NCBI GenBank assembly: GCA_036321795.1
Contig: JAWQCY010000001.1
Coordinates: 496,001-560,000, forward strand
From: CAKVON01 sp902475665
GTDB taxonomy: Bacteria; Actinomycetota; Coriobacteriia; Coriobacteriales; Atopobiaceae
Length of the DNA: 64,000 nucleotides
Direction: 5' to 3'
The position numbers and the translations under genes were made by a program. Every line of letters starts with the position of its first letter. Within the stretch, counting starts at the first letter, position 1. This document shows, piece after piece, positions 38,236 to 47,120 of this stretch. Under the pieces are notes generated by a model. It did no database searches and was not told where the DNA came from. It was given only the letters and a program-made list of their open reading frames with translations.

Positions 38236-39079
38236 CAAGCGCCGCGTCGACACCAAGATGGTGCCGCTCCCTTCCGTCTCGATCGTCCCCGAACGTGATG
38301 TCGACAAGACCCCGGTGCTGGAGTGCCGTCACCTCGGCATCGACTTCGGCGGCCTGCACGCCGTCGACGACTTCAACATCGCCGTGGGCAAGACCGAGAT
38401 CTGCGGTCTTATCGGCCCCAACGGCGCGGGCAAGACGACCGTCTTCAACCTGCTCACCAAGGTCTACAAGCCCACGCGTGGCACCATCCTGCTGGATGGC
38501 CAGGACACCGCGGGCTGGGACGCCGCCAAGGCGTCGCGCCACGGCATCGCCAGGACGTTCCAGAACATCCGCCTCTTCTCGACCATGACCGTCGAGGAGA
38601 ACGTCATGGTCGGCCTGCACAACCAGATCCCGTGCGGCATGTTCTCGGGCATCTTCCGCGCGCCCAGGTTCTGGCTGTCCGAGCGCGACTTCCACACGCG
38701 CGCCCAGGAGCTGCTGGACGTCTTCGACATGCGCTCGCTGTCCGACACCCCCGCAGGCTCGCTGCCCTATGGCGCCCAGCGCCGCCTGGAGATCGTCCGT
38801 GCCTTGGCGACCAACCCCAAGCTGCTTCTTTTGGACGAGCCCGCCGCCGGCATGAACCCGTCGGAGACCTCCGAGCTGATGGACAACATCCTCAAGATCC
38901 GCGAGGACTTCCAGATCGCCATCATGCTCATCGAGCACGACATGGAGCTCGTCATGGGCATCTGCGAGGGCATCGCCGTACTCAACTACGGCAAGATCAT
39001 CGCCAAGGGCACCCCCGAGCAGATCCAGAACGACCCGCAGGTCATCGAGGCGTACCTCGGCCAACAGAAGGAGGCCTAA
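38228..39079 (+). CDS. livG: Branched-chain amino acid ABC transporter ATP-binding protein LivG
   Basis: 283-residue ATPase: Walker A GPNGAGKTT, Walker B LLLLDEP followed by AAGMNP, H-loop LIEHDM. The signature is degenerate (LPYGAQRR), as is usual for LivG. The N-terminal tail of about 30 residues before the ABC core is longer than in E. coli LivG. GGGAGG lies upstream of the ATG inside livM. Confidence 0.95.
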   Translation: MASKRRVDTKMVPLPSVSIVPERDVDKTPVLECRHLGIDFGGLHAVDDFNIAVGKTEICGLIGPNGAGKTTVFNLLTKVYKPTRGTILLDGQDTAGWDAAKASRHGIARTFQNIRLFSTMTVEENVMVGLHNQIPCGMFSGIFRAPRFWLSERDFHTRAQELLDVFDMRSLSDTPAGSLPYGAQRRLEIVRALATNPKLLLLDEPAAGMNPSETSELMDNILKIREDFQIAIMLIEHDMELVMGICEGIAVLNYGKIIAKGTPEQIQNDPQVIEAYLGQQKEA

Positions 39080-39082
39080 GCG

Positions 39083-39793
39083 ATGGGAACCATGCTCAAG
39101 GTTGACGACCTCCAGGTCTATTACGGCTCGATTCACGCCGTCAAGGGAATCTCCTTCGAGGTCAACGAGGGCGAGATCGTCACGCTGATCGGCGCCAACG
39201 GCGCCGGCAAGTCCACCACCCTCAACACCGTCGCGGGCCTGCTCAAGCCCCGCGCCGGCTCCATCGAGTTCGAGGGCGAGTCGCTCGTCGGCGTGCCCGC
39301 GCACAAGATGGTCCCCAAGGGCATCGCACTGTGCCCGGAGGGTCGCCGCGTCTTCACCGAGATGTCCGTCAAGGAGAACCTCGAGATGGGTGCCTTCACC
39401 CGCAACGACGCGGAGTCGAAGGAGTCCCGCAGGATGGTCTACGACCGCTTCCCGCGCCTGCGCGAGCGCAAGGGACAGTCGGCGGGCACCCTGTCCGGCG
39501 GCGAGCAGCAGATGCTTGCCATGGGCCGCGCGCTCATGTCCAAGCCCAAGCTGCTCATGCTCGACGAGCCCTCCATGGGCCTCGCGCCCATCCTGGTGCA
39601 GGAGATCTTCGACATCATCCGCGCGCTGCACGAGCAGGGCACCACGATCCTGCTCGTCGAGCAGAACGCCCAGATGGCGCTTTCCGTCGCCGACCGTGCC
39701 TACGTCCTGGAGACCGGCCGCGTCTCGATGAGCGGCAACGCCAACGAGCTGCTTCACGACAAGCGCGTCCAGCAGGCATACCTCGGCGGCTGA
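39083..39793 (+). CDS. livF: Branched-chain amino acid ABC transporter ATP-binding protein LivF
   Basis: 236-residue ATPase: Walker A GANGAGKST, signature LSGGEQQM, Walker B LLMLDEP followed by SMGLAP, H-loop VEQNA, all typical of LivF. Last gene of the operon, followed by an intrinsic terminator. Confidence 0.95.
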   Translation: MGTMLKVDDLQVYYGSIHAVKGISFEVNEGEIVTLIGANGAGKSTTLNTVAGLLKPRAGSIEFEGESLVGVPAHKMVPKGIALCPEGRRVFTEMSVKENLEMGAFTRNDAESKESRRMVYDRFPRLRERKGQSAGTLSGGEQQMLAMGRALMSKPKLLMLDEPSMGLAPILVQEIFDIIRALHEQGTTILLVEQNAQMALSVADRAYVLETGRVSMSGNANELLHDKRVQQAYLGG

Positions 39794-39798
39794 TCTGC

Positions 39799-39808
39799 TG
39801 CCGAGAAG
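39799..39808 (+). repeat. TGCCGAGAAG intergenic repeat
   Basis: Exact copy 5 nt after the livF stop, before the operon terminator. Confidence 0.45.
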
Positions 39809-39867
39809 GACTGCCCGCTCGGGTACCCCCGCACATGGGTCCGTAGGTCCGCATATTCGTATCAAGG

Positions 39868-39900
39868 GAACCGCCCCGCATCTTTGGGGGCGGTTCTTTT
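39868..39900 (+). terminator. livJHMGF terminator
   Basis: 10-bp stem GAACCGCCCC / GGGGCGGTTC, 9-nt loop, followed by TTTT. Confidence 0.88.
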
Positions 39901-39936
39901 ACGTCTTTGGGTCAAAACTGCCGACATCGTGCGTAT

Positions 39937-39945
39937 TTCTCGGCA
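39937..39945 (-). repeat. Partial TGCCGAGAA intergenic repeat (reverse)
   Basis: TTCTCGGCA on the plus strand: nine of the ten bases of the recurrent motif, between the liv terminator and the his operators. Confidence 0.4.
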
Positions 39946-40003
39946 GCACATGCATACTTGCAACAATTCCATTCGTGCGATTTTGCCCGGAGGGACTTGT
40001 CGA

Positions 40004-40023
40004 TACTTTACTGTGCTAAAGTA
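40004..40023 (+). promoter_or_regulatory. his operon operator 1
   Basis: Inverted repeat TACTTTA-N6-TAAAGTA (40004-40023). The second, similar palindrome lies 30 nt downstream centre to centre, about three helical turns, so two repressor dimers could bind the same DNA face. Such sites suggest a TrpR-like (HisR/YerC) repressor; the regulator identity is inference. Confidence 0.7.
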
Positions 40024-40035
40024 AGCCCCACGACG

Positions 40036-40051
40036 CTTTAGCGAGATAAAG
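40036..40051 (+). promoter_or_regulatory. his operon operator 2
   Basis: Inverted repeat CTTTA-N6-TAAAG (40036-40051), sharing arm sequence and spacing with operator 1. It lies 53 nt before the chosen hisZG start. Confidence 0.7.
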
Positions 40052-40104
40052 TGAAAGCAAGTAAGCGATCGGCCCGCACGGCCCGGTCGGGGACGGAGAA
40101 GAAC

Positions 40105-41769
40105 GTGATTGCAGGAACGCCGCGTGGGTTCAGGGACATCCTCTCCGAGGAGGCGCTGGCTCGCGAGAAGATCGTCGACACCGTGCGCGCATGCTTCGGC
40201 GCGCGCGGCTACATGCCCGTCGAGACGCCTCTTCTGGAGGACCGTGCCGTGCTCGAGCGCGCCGGCCGCGTCAAGGGGTCGCCCTTCCGCCTGTTCGACT
40301 CCGACGGTCGCCTGCTCATGCTCAGGCCCGACCTCACCCTGCCGATCGCGCGCCTCGCGGCGGGCCGCATCGGCGCGGGCGCCCTGCCCGTGCGCCTTCG
40401 CTACTGCGCGCCGGTCGTGCGCGAGCAGGAGTCGCTCAAGGGGCAGTCGCGCCAGTTCACCCAGATGGGCGTCGAGCTCATCGGCGGCGAGGGTGCGACA
40501 TCCGAGTCCGAGGTCGTCGCGCTTCTGGCCGAGGCGCTCGAGGCCCTGGGCGTCTATGGTTGGCGAATCGTCTGCGGCTCGGTCGTGCCCGTCGCGGCAC
40601 TGCTGGGCCAGTGCGCCCCCGACGACGCCTTCCGCGAGCGCGTGCAGGAGCTCGTGCACGAGTCCGACCTCGTGAGCCTCGACGAGCTCGCCGAGGCGGC
40701 CGACCTGCCCGCGCCGGTGGCCCGCGCCCTCACGCGCATCCCGCGCGTCCACGGCGGCCCCGAGGCGCTCGACGAGGTCGACGCGCTGCTGGACGCCGCG
40801 TGCGTGCCTGCCGCGCGTCGTGGGGTGGCCGAGCTGCGTCGCCTCGTAGACTCGCTCGAGGGCACCCCAGCCGCCGGCCGAGTCTCCTTCGACTTCTCGA
40901 TCATCAACTCCTTCGACTACTACACCGGCCTCATCTTCAAGGGCTACGTCGACGGCATCGCCGCCAGTGTGGCCTCGGGCGGACGCTACGACGCCGTGCT
41001 GGAGAACCTCGGCATGGCGGACACCGCGGCTTGTGGCTTCGCCCTCTCGCTCGAGCGGGTCCAGGAGGTCCTGGGAGAGCAGGGCGTGGCGGGGGTCGCG
41101 ACCCCGGGCATCCGCGTGGGGGAGCGCCCGCTGCGCATCGCGGTGCCCAAGGGCTCGCTGTTCGGCGACACCCTTCGCGTGCTGGAGGAGGCGGGCCTTC
41201 CCGTCGACGAGCTGCGCGACCCCGGCCGCAAGCTCATCATCTCCGCGGGCGACGTCGAGTACGTCATCGTCCGCGCCCAGGACGCGCCGGCGTTCGTCGG
41301 CTTCGGCGGCGCCGACTGCGGTATCTGCGGCTACGACTCGCTCGTCGAGGCCGACCTCGACCTGCTCCAGCTCATCGACCTCGGCTACGGCGGCTGCCGC
41401 TTCATCGTCGCCGAGCCGCGCGCCAACGCCGGCCTCGCCGAGCGCGCCTACGCCTGGCGCGGCACCATGCGCGTCGTGACCAAGTACCCGCGCATCACCC
41501 AGATGTACTACGACCGCATCGGCCAGCAGGTCGACATCATGCAGCTGCACGGCAACATCGAGCTGGGCCCCATCGTGGGCATGGCCGACCGCATCGTCGA
41601 CATCACCGCCACCGGCACGACCCTGCGCGAGAACGACCTCGTGGTCGTCGACGACGTCATGGAGTGCACGGCGCGCTTCTTCGCGGGCCCTGCGGCCTAC
41701 CGCTGCGACTCGCGCATCCGTGACCTCGCCGACCGTCTCGCCTCGGTCACCGACAAGAAGGAGGACTAA
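40105..41769 (+). CDS. hisG: HisZ-HisG fusion: ATP phosphoribosyltransferase with regulatory domain
   Basis: 554 residues. About 1-320 is a HisZ domain, a histidyl-tRNA synthetase-like regulatory subunit (GTPRGFRDILSEEA, LMLRPDLTLPIARL, YYTGLIFKGYVDG, ASGGRYDAVL). About 341-545 is a short-form HisG catalytic domain (LRIAVPKGSLFGDTLRVLEE, then the PRPP-binding ITATGTTLREN). In most HisZ organisms these are two proteins; here they share one frame without a stop. Catalyses the first step, ATP plus PRPP to phosphoribosyl-ATP. GTG at 40105 with GGAG 6 nt upstream is preferred; the frame reaches a GTG at 40051 that overlaps operator 2. hisD follows after 2 nt. Confidence 0.92.
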   Translation: MIAGTPRGFRDILSEEALAREKIVDTVRACFGARGYMPVETPLLEDRAVLERAGRVKGSPFRLFDSDGRLLMLRPDLTLPIARLAAGRIGAGALPVRLRYCAPVVREQESLKGQSRQFTQMGVELIGGEGATSESEVVALLAEALEALGVYGWRIVCGSVVPVAALLGQCAPDDAFRERVQELVHESDLVSLDELAEAADLPAPVARALTRIPRVHGGPEALDEVDALLDAACVPAARRGVAELRRLVDSLEGTPAAGRVSFDFSIINSFDYYTGLIFKGYVDGIAASVASGGRYDAVLENLGMADTAACGFALSLERVQEVLGEQGVAGVATPGIRVGERPLRIAVPKGSLFGDTLRVLEEAGLPVDELRDPGRKLIISAGDVEYVIVRAQDAPAFVGFGGADCGICGYDSLVEADLDLLQLIDLGYGGCRFIVAEPRANAGLAERAYAWRGTMRVVTKYPRITQMYYDRIGQQVDIMQLHGNIELGPIVGMADRIVDITATGTTLRENDLVVVDDVMECTARFFAGPAAYRCDSRIRDLADRLASVTDKKED

Positions 41770-41771
41770 CC

Positions 41772-43175
41772 ATGATCCGAGTCGACCTCACCGGCGGTCG
41801 CGAGCTCACCGACGCCGACATCAAGCGCTCCGGCGCCCTGCCCCGCGAGGTGATGGACGCCGCCGAGGCCATCGTCGACGACGTCCGCGAGAACGGCGAC
41901 GCCGCGGTGCGCGCCTATTGCGAGAAGTTCGACGGGAGTTGCCCGACGTCGTTCCGCGTGCCCGACGAACTTCTCGACAGCGCCACGTCGATGGTGGACC
42001 CCGAGTTCCTCTCGTCGCTCGAGCTCGCCCACAGGCAGATCCGCGAGTTCCACGAGCGCGAGGTCACGCAGTCGATGTTTGCCGCCCGCGCCGACGGGAC
42101 CATCCTGGGCGTGAAGGTGACCCCGCTGCCCAGCGTTGGCATCTACGTGCCGGGCGGCCGCGCGCAGTACCCCTCGACCGTCCTGATGAACGCCGTGCCC
42201 GCCAAGGTCGCCGGCGTGCGCCGTATCGTGATGGTGACGCCGCCCCAGCGCGACGGCTCGCTGTCGGCCTACACGCTGGCGGCAGCCAAGGTCGCCGGCG
42301 TCGACGAGGTCTACGCCGTCGGCGGCGCCCAGGCCGTCGGCGCGCTGGCCTACGGCACCGAGACCATCCCGCGCGTGGCCAAGGTCACCGGCCCCGGCAA
42401 CGCCTACGTGGCCGCGGCCAAGCGCTACGTCATGGGTGACGTGGGCATCGACATGGTCGCCGGCCCCAGCGAGGTCTGCGTGCTTGCCGACGACACGGCC
42501 GACCCCGTGGTCGTGGCGGCAGACCTCATGGCCCAGGCCGAGCACGACCCGATGGCCACCTGCTACCTCGTCACGGACTCGACCGGGCTGCCCGACGCCG
42601 TCGAGGCCGCCCTGGCCCGCCTGGTGCCCCAGAGCCCGCGCGCCGACATCACGGCCAAGAGCCTGGACCACGGCGTCATCGTCTGCTGCGACACGCTTGC
42701 CGACGCCGTGGCGGCCGTCAACGTCGTGGCGCCCGAGCACCTGGAGCTGCACTGCGCCGACGCCATGGGCCTGCTGGGCTCGATCGAGAACGCCGGGGCC
42801 ATCTTCGTGGGCCCCTGGAGCTCCGAGCCCCTGGGCGACTACGTGGCCGGCCCCAACCACACGCTGCCCACCGGCGGCACGGCGCGCTTCTCGAACCCGT
42901 TGGGCGTCTACGACTTCGTCAAGCGCTCGAGCGTCATCTCCTACACGCCCGCCGGCCTTGTCGCCGATGGCCCCTCGGTCCAGTCGATTGCCCAGTCCGA
43001 GGGCCTGTGGGCCCACGCCCTCTCGGTCGGCATGCGCCGCAGGCTCCTGGAGCAGGGTGGCGAGAAGTTCCGCGACCCCGTCGCCGTCTGCGAGGGCGCC
43101 ATGCGCTGCGCATGGCCGCGCGAGCTCGATGCGGCCGATGTCGCGTACCTGCCCGGCTACGACGGGAGGGACTAG
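41772..43175 (+). CDS. hisD: Histidinol dehydrogenase
   Basis: Oxidises L-histidinol to histidine in two NAD-dependent steps (last two reactions); 467 residues. Signature regions: GIYVPGGRAQYPSTVLM, VAKVTGPGNAYVAAAK, DMVAGPSEV and the catalytic EHLELH and NHTLPTGG segments. After the usual end (GLWAHALSVGMRRRL) there is an extra C-terminal stretch of about 40 residues (GGEKFRDPVAVCEGAMRC and on), not usual for the family. Confidence 0.96.
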   Translation: MIRVDLTGGRELTDADIKRSGALPREVMDAAEAIVDDVRENGDAAVRAYCEKFDGSCPTSFRVPDELLDSATSMVDPEFLSSLELAHRQIREFHEREVTQSMFAARADGTILGVKVTPLPSVGIYVPGGRAQYPSTVLMNAVPAKVAGVRRIVMVTPPQRDGSLSAYTLAAAKVAGVDEVYAVGGAQAVGALAYGTETIPRVAKVTGPGNAYVAAAKRYVMGDVGIDMVAGPSEVCVLADDTADPVVVAADLMAQAEHDPMATCYLVTDSTGLPDAVEAALARLVPQSPRADITAKSLDHGVIVCCDTLADAVAAVNVVAPEHLELHCADAMGLLGSIENAGAIFVGPWSSEPLGDYVAGPNHTLPTGGTARFSNPLGVYDFVKRSSVISYTPAGLVADGPSVQSIAQSEGLWAHALSVGMRRRLLEQGGEKFRDPVAVCEGAMRCAWPRELDAADVAYLPGYDGRD

Positions 43176-43176
43176 C

Positions 43177-44265
43177 GTGGAGGCAACCTTCGACGCGCGC
43201 CTGCGCACCCGCGACGCCCTGCGCGGCTTCGAGCCGTACGACCCGGCCTTCACGCCCTGCCGCGTGAACCTGTCCGCCAACGAGAACACCCACGAGCCGC
43301 CCGAGCCGCTCGCGCGCGCCATGCGCGAGGCCATGGCACAGACCCCGCTCAACCGCTACCCCGACCCCATGGCAAACGACCTGCGCGATCTTCTCGCCAG
43401 GCGACACGGCGTCTCGCGCGACAACCTGTGCGTCGGCAACGGTGGCGACGAGCTGCTGTTCAACCTGCTGTTTGCCTTCTGCGGGCCCGACCGCGCGCTG
43501 GTCACCTGCCCGCCGGACTTCTCGGAGTACGCGAACTTCGCCGCGATGTGCGAGACGCCCACCAGGCCCGTGTGGCGCGACCCCGAGACCTTCGCCGTCG
43601 ACGTCGAGGCGCTGGTCAAGGCTGCCAAGGGTGCCGCGCTGGTCATCCTGACCTCGCCAAACAACCCCACCGGCGACCTTCTGGACCCCCGCGTCGTGCG
43701 CCGCGTGCTCGACGAGACCGACGCGATGGTGCTGGTGGACGAGGCGTACGTCGAGTTTGCCGGCGAGGGCGCGAGCCTTGTGGGGTGGGTCGCCGACAAC
43801 CCCCGCCTGATGGTGCTGCGCACCCTGTCCAAGGCGTTTGGCCTGGCGGGCCTGCGCTGTGGCTACCTCGTGGCCGACCCCTCGGTCATAGGCGTCCTGG
43901 CCGCGGTGCGCCAGATCTACTCGGAGGACGTCCTGGCGCAGGCCGTGGCGCGCGTGGCGGTCGAGCGTCGCGACGAGCTCGCGGCCGGCGTGGCCGACAT
44001 CGTCTCGGAGCGCGAGCGCCTCGCGACGGGACTCGCGGGCATCGACGGCGTGCGCGTGTGGCCCAGCGCCGCCAACTTCGTGCTGGCACGCGTGCCGGAC
44101 GCCGCCCGGGTCCGCCGCCGCCTGCGCGACGACTTCTCCGTCCTGGTGCGCGACTTCTCGTCCGCGCCCGGCCTCGCGGGGTGCCTCAGGATCAGCGTCG
44201 GCACCCGCCGGGAGAACGACACCCTGCTGGACGCACTCGCAACCATCCTTAGGGAGGAAGCATGA
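43177..44265 (+). CDS. hisC: Histidinol-phosphate aminotransferase
   Basis: PLP-dependent class I/II aminotransferase of 362 residues. NLSANEN near the start, TSPNNPTGDLL, VDEAYVEF, and the PLP lysine in RTLSKAFGLAGLRCGY. Converts imidazole-acetol phosphate plus Glu to histidinol phosphate. GTG at 43177, one nucleotide after the hisD stop, with GGGAGGG upstream. Overlaps hisB by four bases (ATGA). Confidence 0.95.
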   Translation: MEATFDARLRTRDALRGFEPYDPAFTPCRVNLSANENTHEPPEPLARAMREAMAQTPLNRYPDPMANDLRDLLARRHGVSRDNLCVGNGGDELLFNLLFAFCGPDRALVTCPPDFSEYANFAAMCETPTRPVWRDPETFAVDVEALVKAAKGAALVILTSPNNPTGDLLDPRVVRRVLDETDAMVLVDEAYVEFAGEGASLVGWVADNPRLMVLRTLSKAFGLAGLRCGYLVADPSVIGVLAAVRQIYSEDVLAQAVARVAVERRDELAAGVADIVSERERLATGLAGIDGVRVWPSAANFVLARVPDAARVRRRLRDDFSVLVRDFSSAPGLAGCLRISVGTRRENDTLLDALATILREEA

Positions 44266-44852
44266 CAAGGACCGCAAGCGCCTCTCGCAAGACTGCCGAG
44301 ACGAGCATCGAGCTTGCGCTCGACCTCGACGGCACTGGGGCGTCCGACGTCTCGACCGGCGTCGGCTTCTTCGACCACATGTTGTGCGCGCTGTCGCGCC
44401 ACTCGCTCGTCGACCTCGACCTGCGCGTCGAGGGCGACACCTGGGTCGACGACCACCACACCGTCGAGGACACGGGCATCGTGCTCGGCCAGGCCCTGCG
44501 CGAGGCGCTGGGCGACAAGCGAGGCATCCGCCGCTTTGGCTCGTGCATGGTCCCGCTCGACGAGGCGCTGGTCATGGCCGCCGTCGACATCTCGGGCCGC
44601 GGTGAGCTGTTCTGGGACGTGCCCATCTCGGCACAGAAGGTCGGCACCTTCGACACCGAGCTCGGCCACGAGTTCTTCGCGGGCCTCGCCCGCGACGCGG
44701 GCATCACCCTCCACCTGCGGCTCGTTTGCGGCGAGAACGCCCACCACATCCTGGAGGCCACCTTCAAGGCGGCCGCCCGGGCCCTGCGCGAGGCGGTCGA
44801 GCCCGACCCACGCATGGCCGGCTCCATCCCCTCGACCAAGGGGAGCCTCTGA
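44262..44852 (+). CDS. hisB: Imidazoleglycerol-phosphate dehydratase
   Basis: 196-residue monofunctional dehydratase. Both metal-binding repeats are present: FFDHMLCALSRHS and DDHHTVEDTGI in the first half, then GHEFFAGLARD and ENAHHILEATFKA in the second. It lacks a phosphatase domain, so histidinol phosphate must be dephosphorylated by another enzyme, most likely the PHP protein at 47987-48811. Overlaps hisH by one base. Confidence 0.96.
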   Translation: MTRTASASRKTAETSIELALDLDGTGASDVSTGVGFFDHMLCALSRHSLVDLDLRVEGDTWVDDHHTVEDTGIVLGQALREALGDKRGIRRFGSCMVPLDEALVMAAVDISGRGELFWDVPISAQKVGTFDTELGHEFFAGLARDAGITLHLRLVCGENAHHILEATFKAAARALREAVEPDPRMAGSIPSTKGSL

Positions 44853-45529
44853 TGGCCGCCCGCATCGTCGTGGTCGACTACCACAAGGGAAACCTGCTCT
44901 CTGTCGCCCGCGGCCTTGACGACGTCGGCGCCGAGGCCATCGTCACCGACGACCCCCACAGAATCGCCGCGGCCGACGCCGTGGTCCTGCCCGGGGTGGG
45001 CAGCTTCGAGGACGCCATGGGCTACATGACGGAATCGGGCCAGGACCAGGCCGTGGTCGAGGCGTGCCGACGCGGCGTGCCTTTCCTGGGCATCTGCCTG
45101 GGGCTGCAGCTCTTGTTCGACCGTGGTGACGAGCGGGTCGATGGCGTCGAGCACGCCGACGACGACCCCGGGCGCTGGGTCGCGGGCCTAGGCCTTGTGG
45201 GAGGGTCGGTCACGAGGCTGCGTTCGGACCGCCTGAAGGTGCCCCACGTGGGCTGGGACCAGATCCACCTGACCGACCACGGCCGCGCCTGCCCGCTGTT
45301 CGAAGGCGTGCCCGAGGGTGCGAACGCGTACTTCACGCACTCCTACGCGGTCGACTCCGACGTCGACCGGGCGCTCGTCTCCACGCGCACCCACTACGTG
45401 CGCAGCTTTGCCTCCTCGGTCTGGCGGGACAACGTCTTCGGGGTCCAGTTCCACCCCGAGAAGAGCTCTGGCGTGGGCCTGCGCATCTTGCGAAACTTCG
45501 CCGTCATGGCAGAGGGTGGTGCCAAGTGA
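44852..45529 (+). CDS. hisH: Imidazole glycerol phosphate synthase, glutaminase subunit
   Basis: Class I glutamine amidotransferase, 225 residues. Triad: Cys in GICLGLQLLF, His and Glu in VQFHPEKSS; PGVGSFEDAM near the start is the HisH hallmark. Produces ammonia for HisF. The segment DDDPGRWVAGLG is slightly longer than in common relatives. Overlaps hisA by four bases (GTGA). Confidence 0.95.
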   Translation: MAARIVVVDYHKGNLLSVARGLDDVGAEAIVTDDPHRIAAADAVVLPGVGSFEDAMGYMTESGQDQAVVEACRRGVPFLGICLGLQLLFDRGDERVDGVEHADDDPGRWVAGLGLVGGSVTRLRSDRLKVPHVGWDQIHLTDHGRACPLFEGVPEGANAYFTHSYAVDSDVDRALVSTRTHYVRSFASSVWRDNVFGVQFHPEKSSGVGLRILRNFAVMAEGGAK

Positions 45530-46263
45530 TCCTGTTCCCCGCAATCGATCTGGTCGCGGGCCGTGTGGTCCGCCTGCAGCGCGGTGAGCGCTCCAAGATG
45601 GACGTCTACTCCGACGACCCGGCGGCTGTGGCGCGCGACTTCCGCGACCGCGGCGCCGAGTGGATCCACGTGGTCGACCTGTCCGCCACCTTCCAGGAGG
45701 ACGAGGCCTCGCTCGAGGCGAACGCCGCGGCGATTCGCGCGATCTGCCAGGTTGACGGCGTGCGCGTGGACTGCGGCGGGGGAGTGCGCGACATGGCCGC
45801 CGTCGATCGTTTGGACCGCCTGGGCGTGGAGCGCATCGCCATTGGCACCGCGCTCGTGCGCGACCCCGGCTTCGCCGAACGCGCCGCCGCCGAGTATGGC
45901 GAGAAGGTCGTGGCCGACGTCGCAGCCCGCGACGGCGTGGTGAGGGTCAATGGCTGGCGCGAGGGCGCCGGCGGCCTGACGGTGGACGAACTTCTCCCCA
46001 GGCTTTGCGACCTGGGCTTCAGGCACCTGGTCTTCACCGACGTGGCCCGCGACGGCATGCAGACGGGCGTCGACGTCGACGCCTACCGCCGCGTGGCCGC
46101 GCTCTGTGGCTTCCCCGTCGTCGCGAGCGGCGGCATCGCGAGCCTGGACGACTTGCGCGAGCTTGCCTCGGCAGGTCCCGACGTCATCGAGGGTGCCATC
46201 ACGGGCCGCGCGATCTACGAGGGCAACTTCACGCTCGAGCAGGCGCTGGAGGTGGCAGCCTGA
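45526..46263 (+). CDS. hisA: ProFAR isomerase
   Basis: 1-(5-phosphoribosyl)-5-[(5-phosphoribosylamino)methylideneamino]imidazole-4-carboxamide isomerase, 245 residues, TIM barrel. FPAIDLVAGRVVRL carries the catalytic Asp, VDCGGGVRD and VVASGGIASLDDL are the phosphate-binding loops. GTG start inside the hisH stop region. Confidence 0.95.
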   Translation: MILFPAIDLVAGRVVRLQRGERSKMDVYSDDPAAVARDFRDRGAEWIHVVDLSATFQEDEASLEANAAAIRAICQVDGVRVDCGGGVRDMAAVDRLDRLGVERIAIGTALVRDPGFAERAAAEYGEKVVADVAARDGVVRVNGWREGAGGLTVDELLPRLCDLGFRHLVFTDVARDGMQTGVDVDAYRRVAALCGFPVVASGGIASLDDLRELASAGPDVIEGAITGRAIYEGNFTLEQALEVAA

Positions 46264-46319
46264 CAGGCGTACGGCACCCCGTCGGGCTCTGCGTTCCGAA
46301 CACGAAAGGACTTCTCACC

Positions 46320-47102
46320 ATGCTGACCAAACGAGTGATCCCCTGCTTGGACGTCAAGGACGGTCGCGTGGTCAAGGGCGTCAACTTCGTGGGCCTGCGC
46401 GACGCCGGCGACCCTGTGGAGCTTGCCGAGCGCTACGACCGCGAGGGCGCGGACGAGGTCGTCTTCCTGGACATCACGGCGACCTCCGACGACCGTCGCA
46501 CCACGGTCGAGCTGGCCAGCCACGCCGCCGAGCGCCTGCGCATCCCGTATACGGTGGGCGGCGGCTTCCGCGACGTCGCGGGGTGCCGCACCATGATCGC
46601 GGCCGGCGCCGACAAGGTCTCGCTCAACTCGGCGGCGGTCCGCGACCCGTCGATCATCTCGTCCGCGGCCGACGCGTTCGGCAGCCAGGCCGTCATCGTG
46701 GCGATCGACGCCAAGCGCGTGGGCGAGCCCGGCGCCCCCGGTGCCGACAGGTGGGAGGTCTACCTTGCCGGCGGCCGCATCCCCACCGGCATCGACGCCG
46801 TCGACTGGGCGCGCGAGGCGGCGCGTCGCGGCGCCGGCGAGATCTTGCTCACCAGCATGGACCGCGACGGTACCAAGGAGGGCTTCGACCTCGCGCTCAC
46901 GCGTGCCGTGGCCCGCGCGGTGCCCATCCCCGTCATCGCGAGCGGCGGCGTGGGCTCTCTGGAACACTTTGCCGAGGGCATCATCGAGGGCGAGGCGGAC
47001 GCCGTCCTGGCGGCGAGCGTCTTCCACTTTGGCACCTTCAGCATCCGCCAGGTCAAGGAGTACATGGCAAGCCAGGGCATCCCCGTGCGCCTGGACTTTT
47101 AG
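46320..47102 (+). CDS. hisF: Imidazole glycerol phosphate synthase, cyclase subunit
   Basis: TIM barrel of 260 residues. Catalytic Asp in IPCLDVKDGRVVKGVNF and in TSMDRDGTKEGF; phosphate loops YTVGGGFRD and PVIASGGVGS. Works with HisH to make IGP and AICAR. ATG at 46320 with AAAGGAC upstream; a 56-nt gap separates it from hisA, the longest in the first part of the operon. Confidence 0.96.
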   Translation: MLTKRVIPCLDVKDGRVVKGVNFVGLRDAGDPVELAERYDREGADEVVFLDITATSDDRRTTVELASHAAERLRIPYTVGGGFRDVAGCRTMIAAGADKVSLNSAAVRDPSIISSAADAFGSQAVIVAIDAKRVGEPGAPGADRWEVYLAGGRIPTGIDAVDWAREAARRGAGEILLTSMDRDGTKEGFDLALTRAVARAVPIPVIASGGVGSLEHFAEGIIEGEADAVLAASVFHFGTFSIRQVKEYMASQGIPVRLDF

Positions 47103-47120
47103 GAGGGGGAGAGAAGTACC

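Noticed and set aside
36172..38307. Open frame of about 700 codons antisense to livH and livM
   Set aside because: Its composition (Asp/Glu/His/Arg-rich, few hydrophobic blocks) mirrors the reverse complement of membrane protein codons; the plus-strand genes have SDs and clear motifs.
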